Assembly: GCA_025456385.1 (NCBI GenBank)
Contig: JALOKS010000303.1
Coordinates: forward strand, 1 to 6,620
Length of the DNA stretch: 6,620 bases
Reading direction: 5' to 3'
Source: Thermoanaerobaculales bacterium
GTDB lineage: Bacteria > Acidobacteriota > Thermoanaerobaculia > Thermoanaerobaculales > Sulfomarinibacteraceae
Shown one piece after another: positions 1-5,633 of the stretch. Numbering within the stretch: position 1 is the stretch's first letter; each line of letters begins with the position of its first letter. The notes beneath the pieces are model-generated. The model was given only the letters and a program-made list of their open reading frames with translations. It was not told the origin of the DNA and did not search any database. The translations under genes were made by a program, and so were the position numbers.

Positions 1-1
1 G

Positions 2-106
2 GAGACCCACTCGACCGTGATCCGCATCGCGCCGCCGCTCATCATCGGCCGCGACGAGATCGACTGGGCGGTCGAGCGCATCGCCAAGGTCCTGACGACG
101 CTGTAG
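2..106 (+). CDS. C-terminal end of a class III aminotransferase, probably ornithine aminotransferase (partial, 5' end outside window)
   Basis: Only the last 34 residues are present, starting ETHSTVIRIAPPLIIGRDEI and ending in TAG at 104-106. The run IRIAPPLIIGRDEIDWA matches the C-terminal signature of PLP-dependent class III aminotransferases, where an Arg-hydrophobic-x-Pro-Pro-Leu-hydrophobic-Ile segment is followed by an E/D-x-[I/L]-D-W helix. Ornithine--oxo-acid transaminases (RocD), which convert ornithine to glutamate semialdehyde in the cytoplasm, have a very similar ending (RFAPPL-I-REE-DWA). Acetylornithine and other class III enzymes share much of it, so the exact substrate is inferred. 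The catalytic lysine and PLP-binding parts lie outside the window. No T-rich hairpin follows the stop. The downstream kinase has its own apparent promoter, so the two are probably not one operon. Confidence 0.75.
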   Translation, partial: ETHSTVIRIAPPLIIGRDEIDWAVERIAKVLTTL

Positions 107-109
107 GCG

Positions 110-157
110 TTTGAACGTTCTAACGTTCTAACGTTCTAACTTTCTAACGTTTTAACG
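110..157. repeat. Six tandem copies of an 8-bp repeat, consensus TTCTAACG
   Basis: The units read TTTGAACG (110-117), TTCTAACG (118-125), TTCTAACG (126-133), TTCTAACT (134-141), TTCTAACG (142-149) and TTTTAACG (150-157). Three copies are identical and the outer ones differ by one or two bases. Each junction creates the palindrome AACGTT except where the T at 141 breaks it, and GAACGTTC at 113-120 is a perfect 8-bp palindrome. The array is AT-rich in otherwise GC-rich DNA. It ends 10 bp before the -10-like box of the kinase gene, so any -35 contact would fall inside it. It could be a slippage-prone microsatellite, a multi-site operator or a lineage-specific intergenic repeat; the sequence alone does not decide. 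Confidence 0.93.
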
Positions 158-167
158 ACGGTGTCGC

Positions 168-173
168 TATACT
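168..173 (+). promoter_or_regulatory. Candidate -10 box (TATACT) for a leaderless kinase transcript
   Basis: TATACT differs from the sigma-70 -10 consensus TATAAT at one position and stands out in this GC-rich DNA. Only seven bases (GCGCAAG) separate it from the ATG at 181, so a usual start site would fall on or next to the start codon, giving an mRNA without a 5' leader. Those seven bases contain no purine-rich ribosome site. No convincing -35 is present: the 17-bp position (145-150) is TAACGT, inside the 8-bp repeat array. Confidence 0.5.
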
Positions 174-180
174 GCGCAAG

Positions 181-1509
181 ATGCGACGACAAGGCCCCAC
201 CACCCTGCGCCACGTAATCGTCGCGGTGCTGGTCGTGGTGGTGATCAACGCCCAGCTGACCTGGTGGATCGTCTTCGTGCTGCGCCTCAACCGCGACATT
301 CTGGGGATCGAGCGGCAGCGCTTGCTGGGCGCCGCGCAGGCCGAGGCGGCGCGGGTGCACAGCGAGCTGACGACGGCCCGCACCGCCCTCGAGGCCGCGG
401 TGCTGATGGGGGACGAGCCGGGGCGCTCGCCGGCGCCGCCGCCCTTCATCGGTTGGAGGTCGCGGCCGCTCGCGGGTGAGTGCCCGGCGGCGAAGCTCAA
501 CAGCTCGGGCGGCGTCGAGCTGAGCGTGAGCAGCGGCCTGGGCTGCGTCACGGGGGTCGCCGGACCCGAGTGGCGCCAGCGGGTCTGCGAGCTGGGGCCG
601 GAGCTCGAGCTGACGGTCGCCGACGCCGACTCGACCCCGGGCGGGACGGTGGCCGCGCCCTTCGACGGCCTCCGGGTGCGGCCGCGCGATGCGGTGTGGC
701 AGGGCCTGCTCGAGCGCTACCGCGGGCGGATCCTGATGATGGTGTCGGAGGGCGGTTTCTTCGCCGTCCTGCTTCTGGTGCTCATCGCACTCCTGTGGCG
801 GAGCTTCCGCCGCGACGTCGAGCTCGAGCGGCAGCACCGCAACTTCCTGTCGGCGGTCACCCACGAGCTCAAGTCGCCGCTTGCCTCGATGCGCCTGACG
901 CTCGAGACGGTGATCTCCGGGAGGGCGTCGGGGGAGAGTGCGGGCCGATTCCTCCGCGCCGCCCTCGAGGAGGTCGAGCGGCTCGACGGTCTGGTGCAGA
1001 AGATCCTCGAGGCGACCCGCTACTCCCGGGGGCGGTCCGTGCTGGCGCCTCGGGAGGCATCGCTCAGCCAGCTCGTCGAGGAGGCGGTCGCCGCCTTCGG
1101 TCGTCGGGCGGGGGCCGCCGGCGCGCGGCTCGAGGTGACGGTCGAGCCCGACATCTACGCGGAGGTCGACGAGGAGGCGATGTCGATCGCGATCTCGAAC
1201 CTGCTCGACAACGCCATCAAGTACGGCGGCCGGCCGCCGCGGGTCGGGGTGCGCCTCGGGCTCGAGGGGAACCACGCCGTGCTCGAGGTGGCCGACAACG
1301 GCGCCGGGGTGCCGGAGGAGGACCGCAGGCTGATCTTCGGACGCTTCTTCCGTGGCGGCGACGAGATGACCCGCGGCACCAAGGGAACGGGCCTCGGCCT
1401 GTATCTGGTACAACAGATCGCGGGAGCGCACCGCGGCACGGTCAAGGTGGCCTCGACCGGGCCCGAGGGCACGGTCTTCCGCCTCACCGTGCCGGGCTGC
1501 GAGCGCTGA
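181..1509 (+). CDS. Membrane sensor histidine kinase, two-pass, without HAMP domain
   Basis: A 442-residue kinase expected to sense an envelope or external signal, autophosphorylate, and pass the phosphate to the regulator encoded just downstream. Helix 1 spans about residues 10-34 and helix 2 about 191-207, enclosing a roughly 155-residue extracytoplasmic region that I cannot assign to a known sensor fold and that has three cysteines (C101, C122, C136). The HisKA H-box is FLSAVTHELKSPLAS with H228 as phosphoacceptor. The HATPase_c domain shows the N-box (N340-LLDNAIKY), G1 box DNGAG (372-376), F-box FGRFFRGG (386-393) and G2 box GTGLGLYL (402-409), all intact. Only about 20 residues join helix 2 to the H-box, too short for a HAMP domain. 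The ATG at 181 sits just before the first membrane helix. It has no Shine-Dalgarno but lies seven bases after a -10-like box. The ligand is unknown. Confidence 0.95.
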   Translation: MRRQGPTTLRHVIVAVLVVVVINAQLTWWIVFVLRLNRDILGIERQRLLGAAQAEAARVHSELTTARTALEAAVLMGDEPGRSPAPPPFIGWRSRPLAGECPAAKLNSSGGVELSVSSGLGCVTGVAGPEWRQRVCELGPELELTVADADSTPGGTVAAPFDGLRVRPRDAVWQGLLERYRGRILMMVSEGGFFAVLLLVLIALLWRSFRRDVELERQHRNFLSAVTHELKSPLASMRLTLETVISGRASGESAGRFLRAALEEVERLDGLVQKILEATRYSRGRSVLAPREASLSQLVEEAVAAFGRRAGAAGARLEVTVEPDIYAEVDEEAMSIAISNLLDNAIKYGGRPPRVGVRLGLEGNHAVLEVADNGAGVPEEDRRLIFGRFFRGGDEMTRGTKGTGLGLYLVQQIAGAHRGTVKVASTGPEGTVFRLTVPGCER

Positions 1510-1521
1510 GGACGGACGGCC

Positions 1522-1530
1522 GGGGAGGAG
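1522..1530 (+). promoter_or_regulatory. Ribosome binding site of the response regulator (GGGGAGGAG)
   Basis: A strong purine run ends two bases before the ATG at 1533, with its GGAGG core about five bases away. It fixes the start of the regulator, whose reading frame is open upstream as far as 480 only because it shadows the kinase gene. Confidence 0.8.
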
Positions 1531-1532
1531 CC

Positions 1533-2231
1533 ATGAAGAAGCACATCCTCATCGTCGATGACGAGGAGCACCTCGCCGATGCCCTGGCCCACAACCTGCA
1601 GTTCGAAGGCTTCGCGACGACGATCGCCAACGACGGCGAGGAGGGCTTGAAGCTCGCTCGCACGATCCAGTTCGATCTCGTGGTCCTCGACATCATGATG
1701 CCGAAGCTCGACGGCCTCGAGGTGTGCAGGCGCCTGCGCGCGACCGGCAGCAGAGTGCCGATCCTCTTCCTGACCGCGCGCAGCACCGACGCCGACCGCC
1801 TGCTCGGCCTCAAGGTCGGGGCCGATGACTACCTGGCCAAGCCCTTCCTGCTCGAGGAGCTCATCCTCCGCATCCACGGCATCTTCCGCCGGCAGGAGTG
1901 GTACCGCAGCTCGCCCGACGAGCGGGAGGTGTACCGCTTCGGGGCCAACGAGGTCAACTTCCTGACCTTCGAGGCCACCAGCCAGGGCCGCACGGTCAGC
2001 CTCACCGAGAAGGAGTGCATGCTGATGAAGCTGCTGGTGGAGCGCCGGAACCAGGTGGTCTCCCGGGAGGAGATCCTGGAGCGGGTCTGGGGTTACCGGT
2101 TCTCGACCTCCTCGCGCACGATCGACAACTTCATCGTTCGCCTGCGCCGGTACTTCGAGGATGACCCCAAGAGCCCGCGCTACATCCAGTCGGTGCGCGG
2201 CGTCGGCTACCGTCTGACCGTGCCCGGCTGA
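1533..2231 (+). CDS. OmpR/PhoB-family response regulator (receiver plus winged helix)
   Basis: A 232-residue DNA-binding regulator, the partner of the kinase 23 bp upstream and almost certainly on the same transcript. The receiver domain (about 1-120) has the acidic pair D9-D10, phosphoacceptor D53 in VVLDIMMPKLDG, T81 in LFLTAR and K103 in LAKPF, so all residues for phosphotransfer are present. The C-terminal domain (about 135-230) is a winged helix of the OmpR class: VSLTEKECMLMKLL begins its first helix, REEILERVWG the following helix, TIDNFIVRLRRYFEDD the recognition helix, and YIQSVRGVGYRL the wing and final strand. Length is typical. The start is set by the adjacent GGGGAGGAG site. The next gene begins 10 bp after its stop, which suggests co-transcription. 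The targets are unknown; autoregulation through the upstream octamer array is possible but untested. Confidence 0.96.
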   Translation: MKKHILIVDDEEHLADALAHNLQFEGFATTIANDGEEGLKLARTIQFDLVVLDIMMPKLDGLEVCRRLRATGSRVPILFLTARSTDADRLLGLKVGADDYLAKPFLLEELILRIHGIFRRQEWYRSSPDEREVYRFGANEVNFLTFEATSQGRTVSLTEKECMLMKLLVERRNQVVSREEILERVWGYRFSTSSRTIDNFIVRLRRYFEDDPKSPRYIQSVRGVGYRLTVPG

Positions 2232-2241
2232 TCCGGCGGCC

Positions 2242-3684
2242 ATGACCTCCCGGCACCAGGTGCTGCTCGCCATCCTGTTGACGGGCAATGCGCTCGCGTT
2301 TGCCGGCGTGGATCCGATCACCCAGATGCTGAGCGCGCTCCTCGTCCTGTGGCTGCTCCTCGACGCTCGGCAGCCGCCGGCCCTACCGCGGGCGGCCCGC
2401 TGGGCGGCGGTGGGCTTCGGTCTTCTGATCGCGGCGCAGCTCACGCCGCTGCCGGCGGCGCTGCGCACGCTCCTCCAGCCCGGCTTCGCCGAGGTCATGC
2501 CCTCGGGGTGGGCGAGCCTGAGTCTCGCACCCTGGTCGACCCTGGTGGCGGGAGCCTCGGCGGTGGTTGCCGGCGGCGTCGCCTTGACGGCGATGCGGAT
2601 GGCCGGAAGCCGCAGCGGCCTGCCGCGACTGCTGGCCCTGATGGCCTTCGTGTGCGGCCTGCTCGCCGTGCTCGGGCTCGCCGGGGAGAGCCGGGCGCCG
2701 GAGAAGGTGCTGCTGCTGCGGAGCAACACCGGCGGCGGCGACGCCTACGGGCCCTTCGTCAACTCCAACCACTTCGCGCTCGCGATCGAGCTCGGGTTGC
2801 CGGCGGCTCTGGTCCTGGCCGCTGCGGCCGCCCGCAACCTCGGCCGCCCGGGCCCAGCCCGCCAGCGGGCGGCCGTGGAGGGCCTGGCGGCGCTCACGGT
2901 CGCCGCGGTGGCGGCGGCGGCGGTGCTGCGCTCGGGATCGCGCGGCGGGGTGCTGTTCGCGGCGTTGGCCTTCGGGCTGAGCCTGCCGCTGTGGATGCGG
3001 GGCCGGCCGGGCCGCCGCTGGCCCTGGGCGGCGGCCCTCGCAGGGCTTCTGGTCGTCGCGGCGGCGCTCGCCTGGACGCGGGTGCCGGCCCTGCGCGACG
3101 GCTTCGCCGAGCTGCTGCTGGTCGAGGGTGTCGAGGGCAACACGCGCTGGGATCTGTGGGGGGGCACCGTCCGCTCCTTCGCGAGGGCGCCGGTGCTCGG
3201 CTCCGGGCTCGGCAGCTACGCCTTCGTGATCGGCCTCGACCGCCCGGCCACCGGCACCTCGGTTCTCGAGGAGGCGCACAACGACTGGCTCGAGTGGTTG
3301 TCGACGACGGGCCTGGCGGGAGCCGCGGTGCTCGCGCTGCTGGCGGCCGCGGTGGCGGGCGGCCTCGGACCGGGCCGGCTGCGGCGGCTCCGCCACGAGC
3401 TGCGATACCCGCTCGCCGCGGCGGCGATGGCCCTGACCGCGGCCGGCCTGCACGAGGTCGTGGACTTCGGCCTGCAGATCCCGCTCAACCGCTACCTGCT
3501 CGCGGTCTGGGTCGGTCTGGTCTTCGGGGTGGCCGCGCGGCTGGACTCGACGCGGGAGCGGGCGGCGGCGGTGGGGGCGCCCGTCGCCGATGAGGGGGCG
3601 GATCACCGCCGGCCGGAAGCGGCAGCGACGGGCCTGGCGGACCCGGACCCCAGGTCGGAGGAGGACGCCGGTGCGCGGACCTGA
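2242..3684 (+). CDS. O-antigen ligase/polymerase-like membrane protein (Wzy_C family)
   Basis: A 480-residue multispan membrane protein of the O-antigen ligase/polymerase superfamily, which transfers or polymerises lipid-linked glycans on the periplasmic face of the inner membrane. About ten hydrophobic segments are visible between residues 7 and 433. Typical family motifs occur in order: GPFVNSNHFAL (170-180), LRSGSRGG (229-236), the large-loop segment GNTRWDLWGGTVRSF (299-313) with P317 and G320 of a PVLGSGLGSY stretch, EEAHNDWLEWLSTTGLAG (343-360) with H346, and HEVVDFGLQIPLNRY (404-418). The last 45 residues are hydrophilic, rich in Ala, Glu, Asp and Arg, and probably cytoplasmic. It starts 10 bp after the regulator with only a weak GGCGG upstream, suggesting translational coupling. 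No glycosyltransferases or flippase are visible nearby. Ligase (WaaL-like), polymerase (Wzy-like) and protein glycosyltransferase roles cannot be separated from sequence alone. Confidence 0.87.
   Translation: MTSRHQVLLAILLTGNALAFAGVDPITQMLSALLVLWLLLDARQPPALPRAARWAAVGFGLLIAAQLTPLPAALRTLLQPGFAEVMPSGWASLSLAPWSTLVAGASAVVAGGVALTAMRMAGSRSGLPRLLALMAFVCGLLAVLGLAGESRAPEKVLLLRSNTGGGDAYGPFVNSNHFALAIELGLPAALVLAAAAARNLGRPGPARQRAAVEGLAALTVAAVAAAAVLRSGSRGGVLFAALAFGLSLPLWMRGRPGRRWPWAAALAGLLVVAAALAWTRVPALRDGFAELLLVEGVEGNTRWDLWGGTVRSFARAPVLGSGLGSYAFVIGLDRPATGTSVLEEAHNDWLEWLSTTGLAGAAVLALLAAAVAGGLGPGRLRRLRHELRYPLAAAAMALTAAGLHEVVDFGLQIPLNRYLLAVWVGLVFGVAARLDSTRERAAAVGAPVADEGADHRRPEAAATGLADPDPRSEEDAGART
3657..3665 (+). 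promoter_or_regulatory. Strong ribosome site (GGAGGAGGA) now feeding an out-of-frame GTG
   Basis: This site lies inside the end of the ligase-like gene, five bases before GTG at 3671. From that GTG the frame runs through the first 38-bp repeat copy and stops at 3847 after 58 codons of low-complexity Arg/Ser-rich sequence. If one repeat copy were removed, the same GTG would read straight into the two-helix membrane protein. It therefore looks like the original translation start of that gene. Confidence 0.5.
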
Positions 3685-3758
3685 CGAGATCGGATCGCAC
3701 GTGCGGCGGATGCGGGCCACGACGAGATCGGATCGCACGTGCGGCGGATGCGGGCCAC
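3683..3758. repeat. Exact 38-bp tandem duplication across the end of the ligase-like gene
   Basis: Copy 1 is 3683-3720 and copy 2 is 3721-3758, identical at all 38 positions. Flanking bases differ, so the duplication is exactly two units. Copy 1 begins in the TGA stop of the ligase-like gene (3682-3684). Each copy contains the perfect palindrome CGCACGTGCG (3696-3705 and 3734-3743). As 38 is not a multiple of three, the second copy shifts downstream frames relative to upstream ones. The perfect identity suggests a recent event or an assembly artefact. Confidence 0.97.
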
Positions 3759-4104
3759 TGCCGTCGCCGCGCTGGCTGCGATCCCGGTCGCGGTCGCGGC
3801 GGCCTTCCTCGTGCCGCACCGCGGGGCCGCGCTCGCGTCGCCCCTGACGATCACGGTGGCTGCGGTCGCGGCGAGCCTGTGGCTGGCTTTCACCGCCGAG
3901 CGTGACGCCCGCGGCCGGCTGGAGGGGATCCGGCGTGCCTTCGCCGTCCACGGTGACGAGGGCCGCCTCCTCCGCGACCACTGGCTGGTCTACCTCATGG
4001 TCGTGCTGCGCCTGGAGGCCCTGGCGGTCTGCGGGAGGCGCAGCTCCTGCTGGGGCGGGCGAGAGCCCTCCGCGGAGACACTGCAAGCTGAGCTTTCTCA
4101 GTAG
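3739..4104 (+). CDS. Small two-helix membrane protein, unrecognised; start disturbed by a 38-bp duplication
   Basis: The frame ends in TAG at 4102-4104. Starting from GTG 3739 it gives 121 residues; ATG 3748 would remove three. Two hydrophobic segments (about residues 7-25 and 36-52) are followed by a charged region ERDARGRLEGIRRAF, a partly hydrophobic helix HWLVYLMVVLRLEALAV and a polar C-terminus with two cysteines. I do not recognise the family. Neither start has a convincing ribosome site; the good one (3657-3665, GTG 3671) is out of frame because of the duplication. With one copy deleted, that GTG would give a continuous protein with a 13-residue longer N-terminus (VRGPDEIGSHVRR before the M of ATG 3748, ten more than from GTG 3739). 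The gene may be translated weakly from inside copy 2, or be newly inactivated. Its position right after the ligase-like gene suggests the same transcript. Confidence 0.55.
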   Translation: MRRMRATAVAALAAIPVAVAAAFLVPHRGAALASPLTITVAAVAASLWLAFTAERDARGRLEGIRRAFAVHGDEGRLLRDHWLVYLMVVLRLEALAVCGRRSSCWGGREPSAETLQAELSQ

Positions 4105-4111
4105 CTTCGGT

Positions 4112-4143
4112 GGAGCCCGAGAGAACGTCGATCGGGAGCCTCC
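4112..4143 (+). terminator. Weak stem-loop between the small membrane ORF and the TPR gene
   Basis: GGAGCCCGA (4112-4120) can pair with TCGGG (4132-4136) and CTCC (4140-4143), leaving an 11-base loop and a three-base bulge. It follows the stop at 4104 by seven bases, where an operon terminator would be expected, but no T-run follows. It may only be a processing or factor-dependent element, or chance in GC-rich DNA. Confidence 0.25.
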
Positions 4144-4170
4144 GGCTGCAACTTCCACCTCAATTGTGCG

Positions 4171-4176
4171 TACAAT
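4171..4176 (+). promoter_or_regulatory. Candidate -10 box (TACAAT) for the TPR gene
   Basis: TACAAT differs from TATAAT at one position and lies in a short AT-richer patch (4161-4177). A start site near 4183 would give a leader of about 60 bases containing the ribosome site at 4232-4237. No clear -35 is present: CTGCAA at 4146-4151 matches TTGACA at only three positions with a long 19-bp spacer. Confidence 0.4.
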
Positions 4177-4241
4177 AGGCACCAGGCGTGCCCCTGCGAC
4201 GCGAGAGCCGCCTGTGTGCGGTGGCTGTTTCGGGAGGCGAG

Positions 4242-5609
4242 ATGAAACGTTGGCTCTGGTTGGCGGCCGCAGCGGTGATCGTGATCGCGGCCGGCGTGAC
4301 CCTGGTCGCCCTGCCGAGGGGCCAGGAGTGGACCTCGTCCTCGCCCGAGGCGGTGGCCGAGTTCCAGGCCGGCATCGATGCTCAGATGAAGCTCTACGAG
4401 GATGATGCCAGACGCCACTTCCGGCGCGCCCTCGAGCTCGACCCCGACTTCGTGATGGCCAACCTCTTCACGATCGACGGCTACCGCCACGACGGTGACG
4501 AGGCGAAGGTGGAGGCCCTGCGGGAGAAGATGCTGTCCGCCGATCTGAGTGCCTTGACGCCCCGTGAGCGCTTCTTCGTCGAGCGGGCGCGGGCGCGCAA
4601 CGAAAAGCGCACCGAGGACGCCGAGCGGCTTCTCGACGAGTACGTCGCCCGCTACCCGAACGACCCCTACATCCTGCATCAGAAGGCCCTCCGCGCCTGG
4701 GGACGCGGGGACCTCGACGAGGCCGAGCGCCTCAACTACCGTCTGGTCGAGATCAGCCCCAACTGGGTGATCGCCTACAACCAGCTCGGCTACATCAACA
4801 TGATGAAGGGGCGGTTCACCGAGGCGGAGGAGTACTTCAAGAGCTACCGCTTCATCGCCCCCGACCAGGCCAACCCCCACGACTCGCTGGGCGAGCTTTT
4901 CATCACCCTCGGGCGTTATGCGGAGGCCCGGGAAACCCTCGAGAAGGCTGTCGAGATCAAGCCCGACTTCTGGGCGGCCTACAGTCACCTCGTGTTGTTG
5001 GGAGCCTTCGGGGACGACCCTGAGCTCGTCGACAGCGCCATCGAGCGGGCCACCGCGCTCGGCGCTCCGGAGCCTCTGCTGAGCTCGATGGCGTGCCTCG
5101 AGGACTACGCGGCGCTGCGGAAGGCCGAGGCGTGGGAGACGATCCTGAAGCAAGCGGAGTCCTCGTGCGTCACGGGCCTCGGCGACGGCTTCGCGATCGC
5201 CACCACCCACCTCGCGGCCTGCAAGATTGGCGACTGGAAGACTGCGGAGGCGATCGAAGCGAAGGCTGCGGAGTTCGTCAAAAAGTCTTCCGATGGTGAT
5301 GACATGCGGAAGGCCGAGCCCTTTATGGGGGCGCTGCTCCACATGGAGGGCATTCGCCTCGCCCTGCAGGGTGACCGCGGAGCCGCCGTCGAGAAGCTGC
5401 GCGAGGCCGACCAGCACCTGACCTACATGGAGGCCGGCTCGGCCATCTACAAGCTGATCAACCGAGCGATCCTCGCCGAGGTCCTGCTCGCCGATGGCCA
5501 GGACTCTGAGGCCGCGGCCCTGATGACGGAGGTCCGCGCCGTCAACCCGGTGCTGGCGGCCGACTTCGAGGCGGGCGGCCACGAGACCCTGGGGCTCGAG
5601 AAAAGCTGA
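4242..5609 (+). CDS. Membrane-anchored tetratricopeptide repeat (TPR) protein
   Basis: A 455-residue protein with an N-terminal anchor or uncleaved signal (KR, then hydrophobic residues about 4-24), placing the rest probably on the outer face of the inner membrane. TPR units with the usual Gly/Ala and Pro pattern are visible: about 37-70 (DDARRHFRRALELDPDF), 125-141 (AERLLDEYVARYPNDP), 143-174, 176-208 (YNQLGYINMMKGRFTEAEEY) and 211-242 (LGELFITLGRYAEARETL). The middle part (250-360) is helical but repeat-poor and holds three cysteines (C285, C309, C327). A degenerate repeat pair closes the protein at about 365-437. No enzyme motif is seen, so a scaffold or protein-binding role is inferred. 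The ATG at 4242 is preferred over an in-frame GTG at 4188 because GGGAGG (4232-4237) precedes it and the anchor then begins at residue 4. The upstream box suggests its own transcription. Confidence 0.88.
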   Translation: MKRWLWLAAAAVIVIAAGVTLVALPRGQEWTSSSPEAVAEFQAGIDAQMKLYEDDARRHFRRALELDPDFVMANLFTIDGYRHDGDEAKVEALREKMLSADLSALTPRERFFVERARARNEKRTEDAERLLDEYVARYPNDPYILHQKALRAWGRGDLDEAERLNYRLVEISPNWVIAYNQLGYINMMKGRFTEAEEYFKSYRFIAPDQANPHDSLGELFITLGRYAEARETLEKAVEIKPDFWAAYSHLVLLGAFGDDPELVDSAIERATALGAPEPLLSSMACLEDYAALRKAEAWETILKQAESSCVTGLGDGFAIATTHLAACKIGDWKTAEAIEAKAAEFVKKSSDGDDMRKAEPFMGALLHMEGIRLALQGDRGAAVEKLREADQHLTYMEAGSAIYKLINRAILAEVLLADGQDSEAAALMTEVRAVNPVLAADFEAGGHETLGLEKS

Positions 5610-5613
5610 CCCG

Positions 5614-5629
5614 GCCGCCCGCGGGCGGC
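5614..5629. terminator. Perfect 16-bp GC palindrome between converging genes
   Basis: GCCGCCCGCGGGCGGC is a perfect inverted repeat giving a 6-bp stem with a four-base loop. It lies in the 24 bp between the stop of the TPR gene (5609) and the stop of the opposite HD gene (5634), the expected place for a shared terminator. There is no T-run on the + side. On the - side a TTTT follows (complement of 5601-5604), nine bases beyond the stem, so intrinsic termination would be weak. Confidence 0.4.
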
Positions 5630-5633
5630 GGCT

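Noticed and set aside
110..157. CRISPR array
   Set aside because: The units are 8 bp and directly adjacent, with no spacers and no cas gene in the window.
136..1431. Long - strand open frame (431 codons) opposite the kinase gene
   Set aside because: Its product is a low-complexity Arg/Glu/His/Leu/Pro mix, as expected from reading high-GC coding DNA backwards, while the + strand kinase has every expected motif.
480..1532. Apparent 350-codon N-terminal extension of the response regulator
   Set aside because: It overlaps the kinase in another frame with Arg/Gly/Ala-rich nonsense sequence. The receiver domain begins at MKKHILIVDD with a strong ribosome site at 1522-1530.
1155..2729. Long - strand open frame (524 codons)
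   Set aside because: It spans the ends of three well-supported + strand genes and has no recognisable motif.
2349..3593. + strand open frame (414 codons) overlapping the ligase-like gene
   Set aside because: Its product is almost entirely Ala/Arg/Gly/Pro with no hydrophobic segments, whereas the other frame shows the Wzy_C motifs and membrane helices.
3683..3758. Target-site duplication or insertion-sequence end
   Set aside because: The copies are directly adjacent with nothing between them, far longer than usual target duplications, and no transposase is present.
2383..4182. Longest - strand open frame (599 codons)
   Set aside because: It is a low-complexity shadow of the ligase-like gene that also runs through the duplication and intergenic DNA; no domain is visible.
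4188..4241. Upstream GTG start for the TPR protein
   Set aside because: It has no ribosome site and would place 18 polar residues before the membrane anchor; ATG 4242 has GGGAGG just upstream.
4098..5582. - strand open frame (494 codons) opposite the TPR gene
   Set aside because: No recognisable domain, and the + strand frame has clear TPR repeats, a membrane anchor and a ribosome site.
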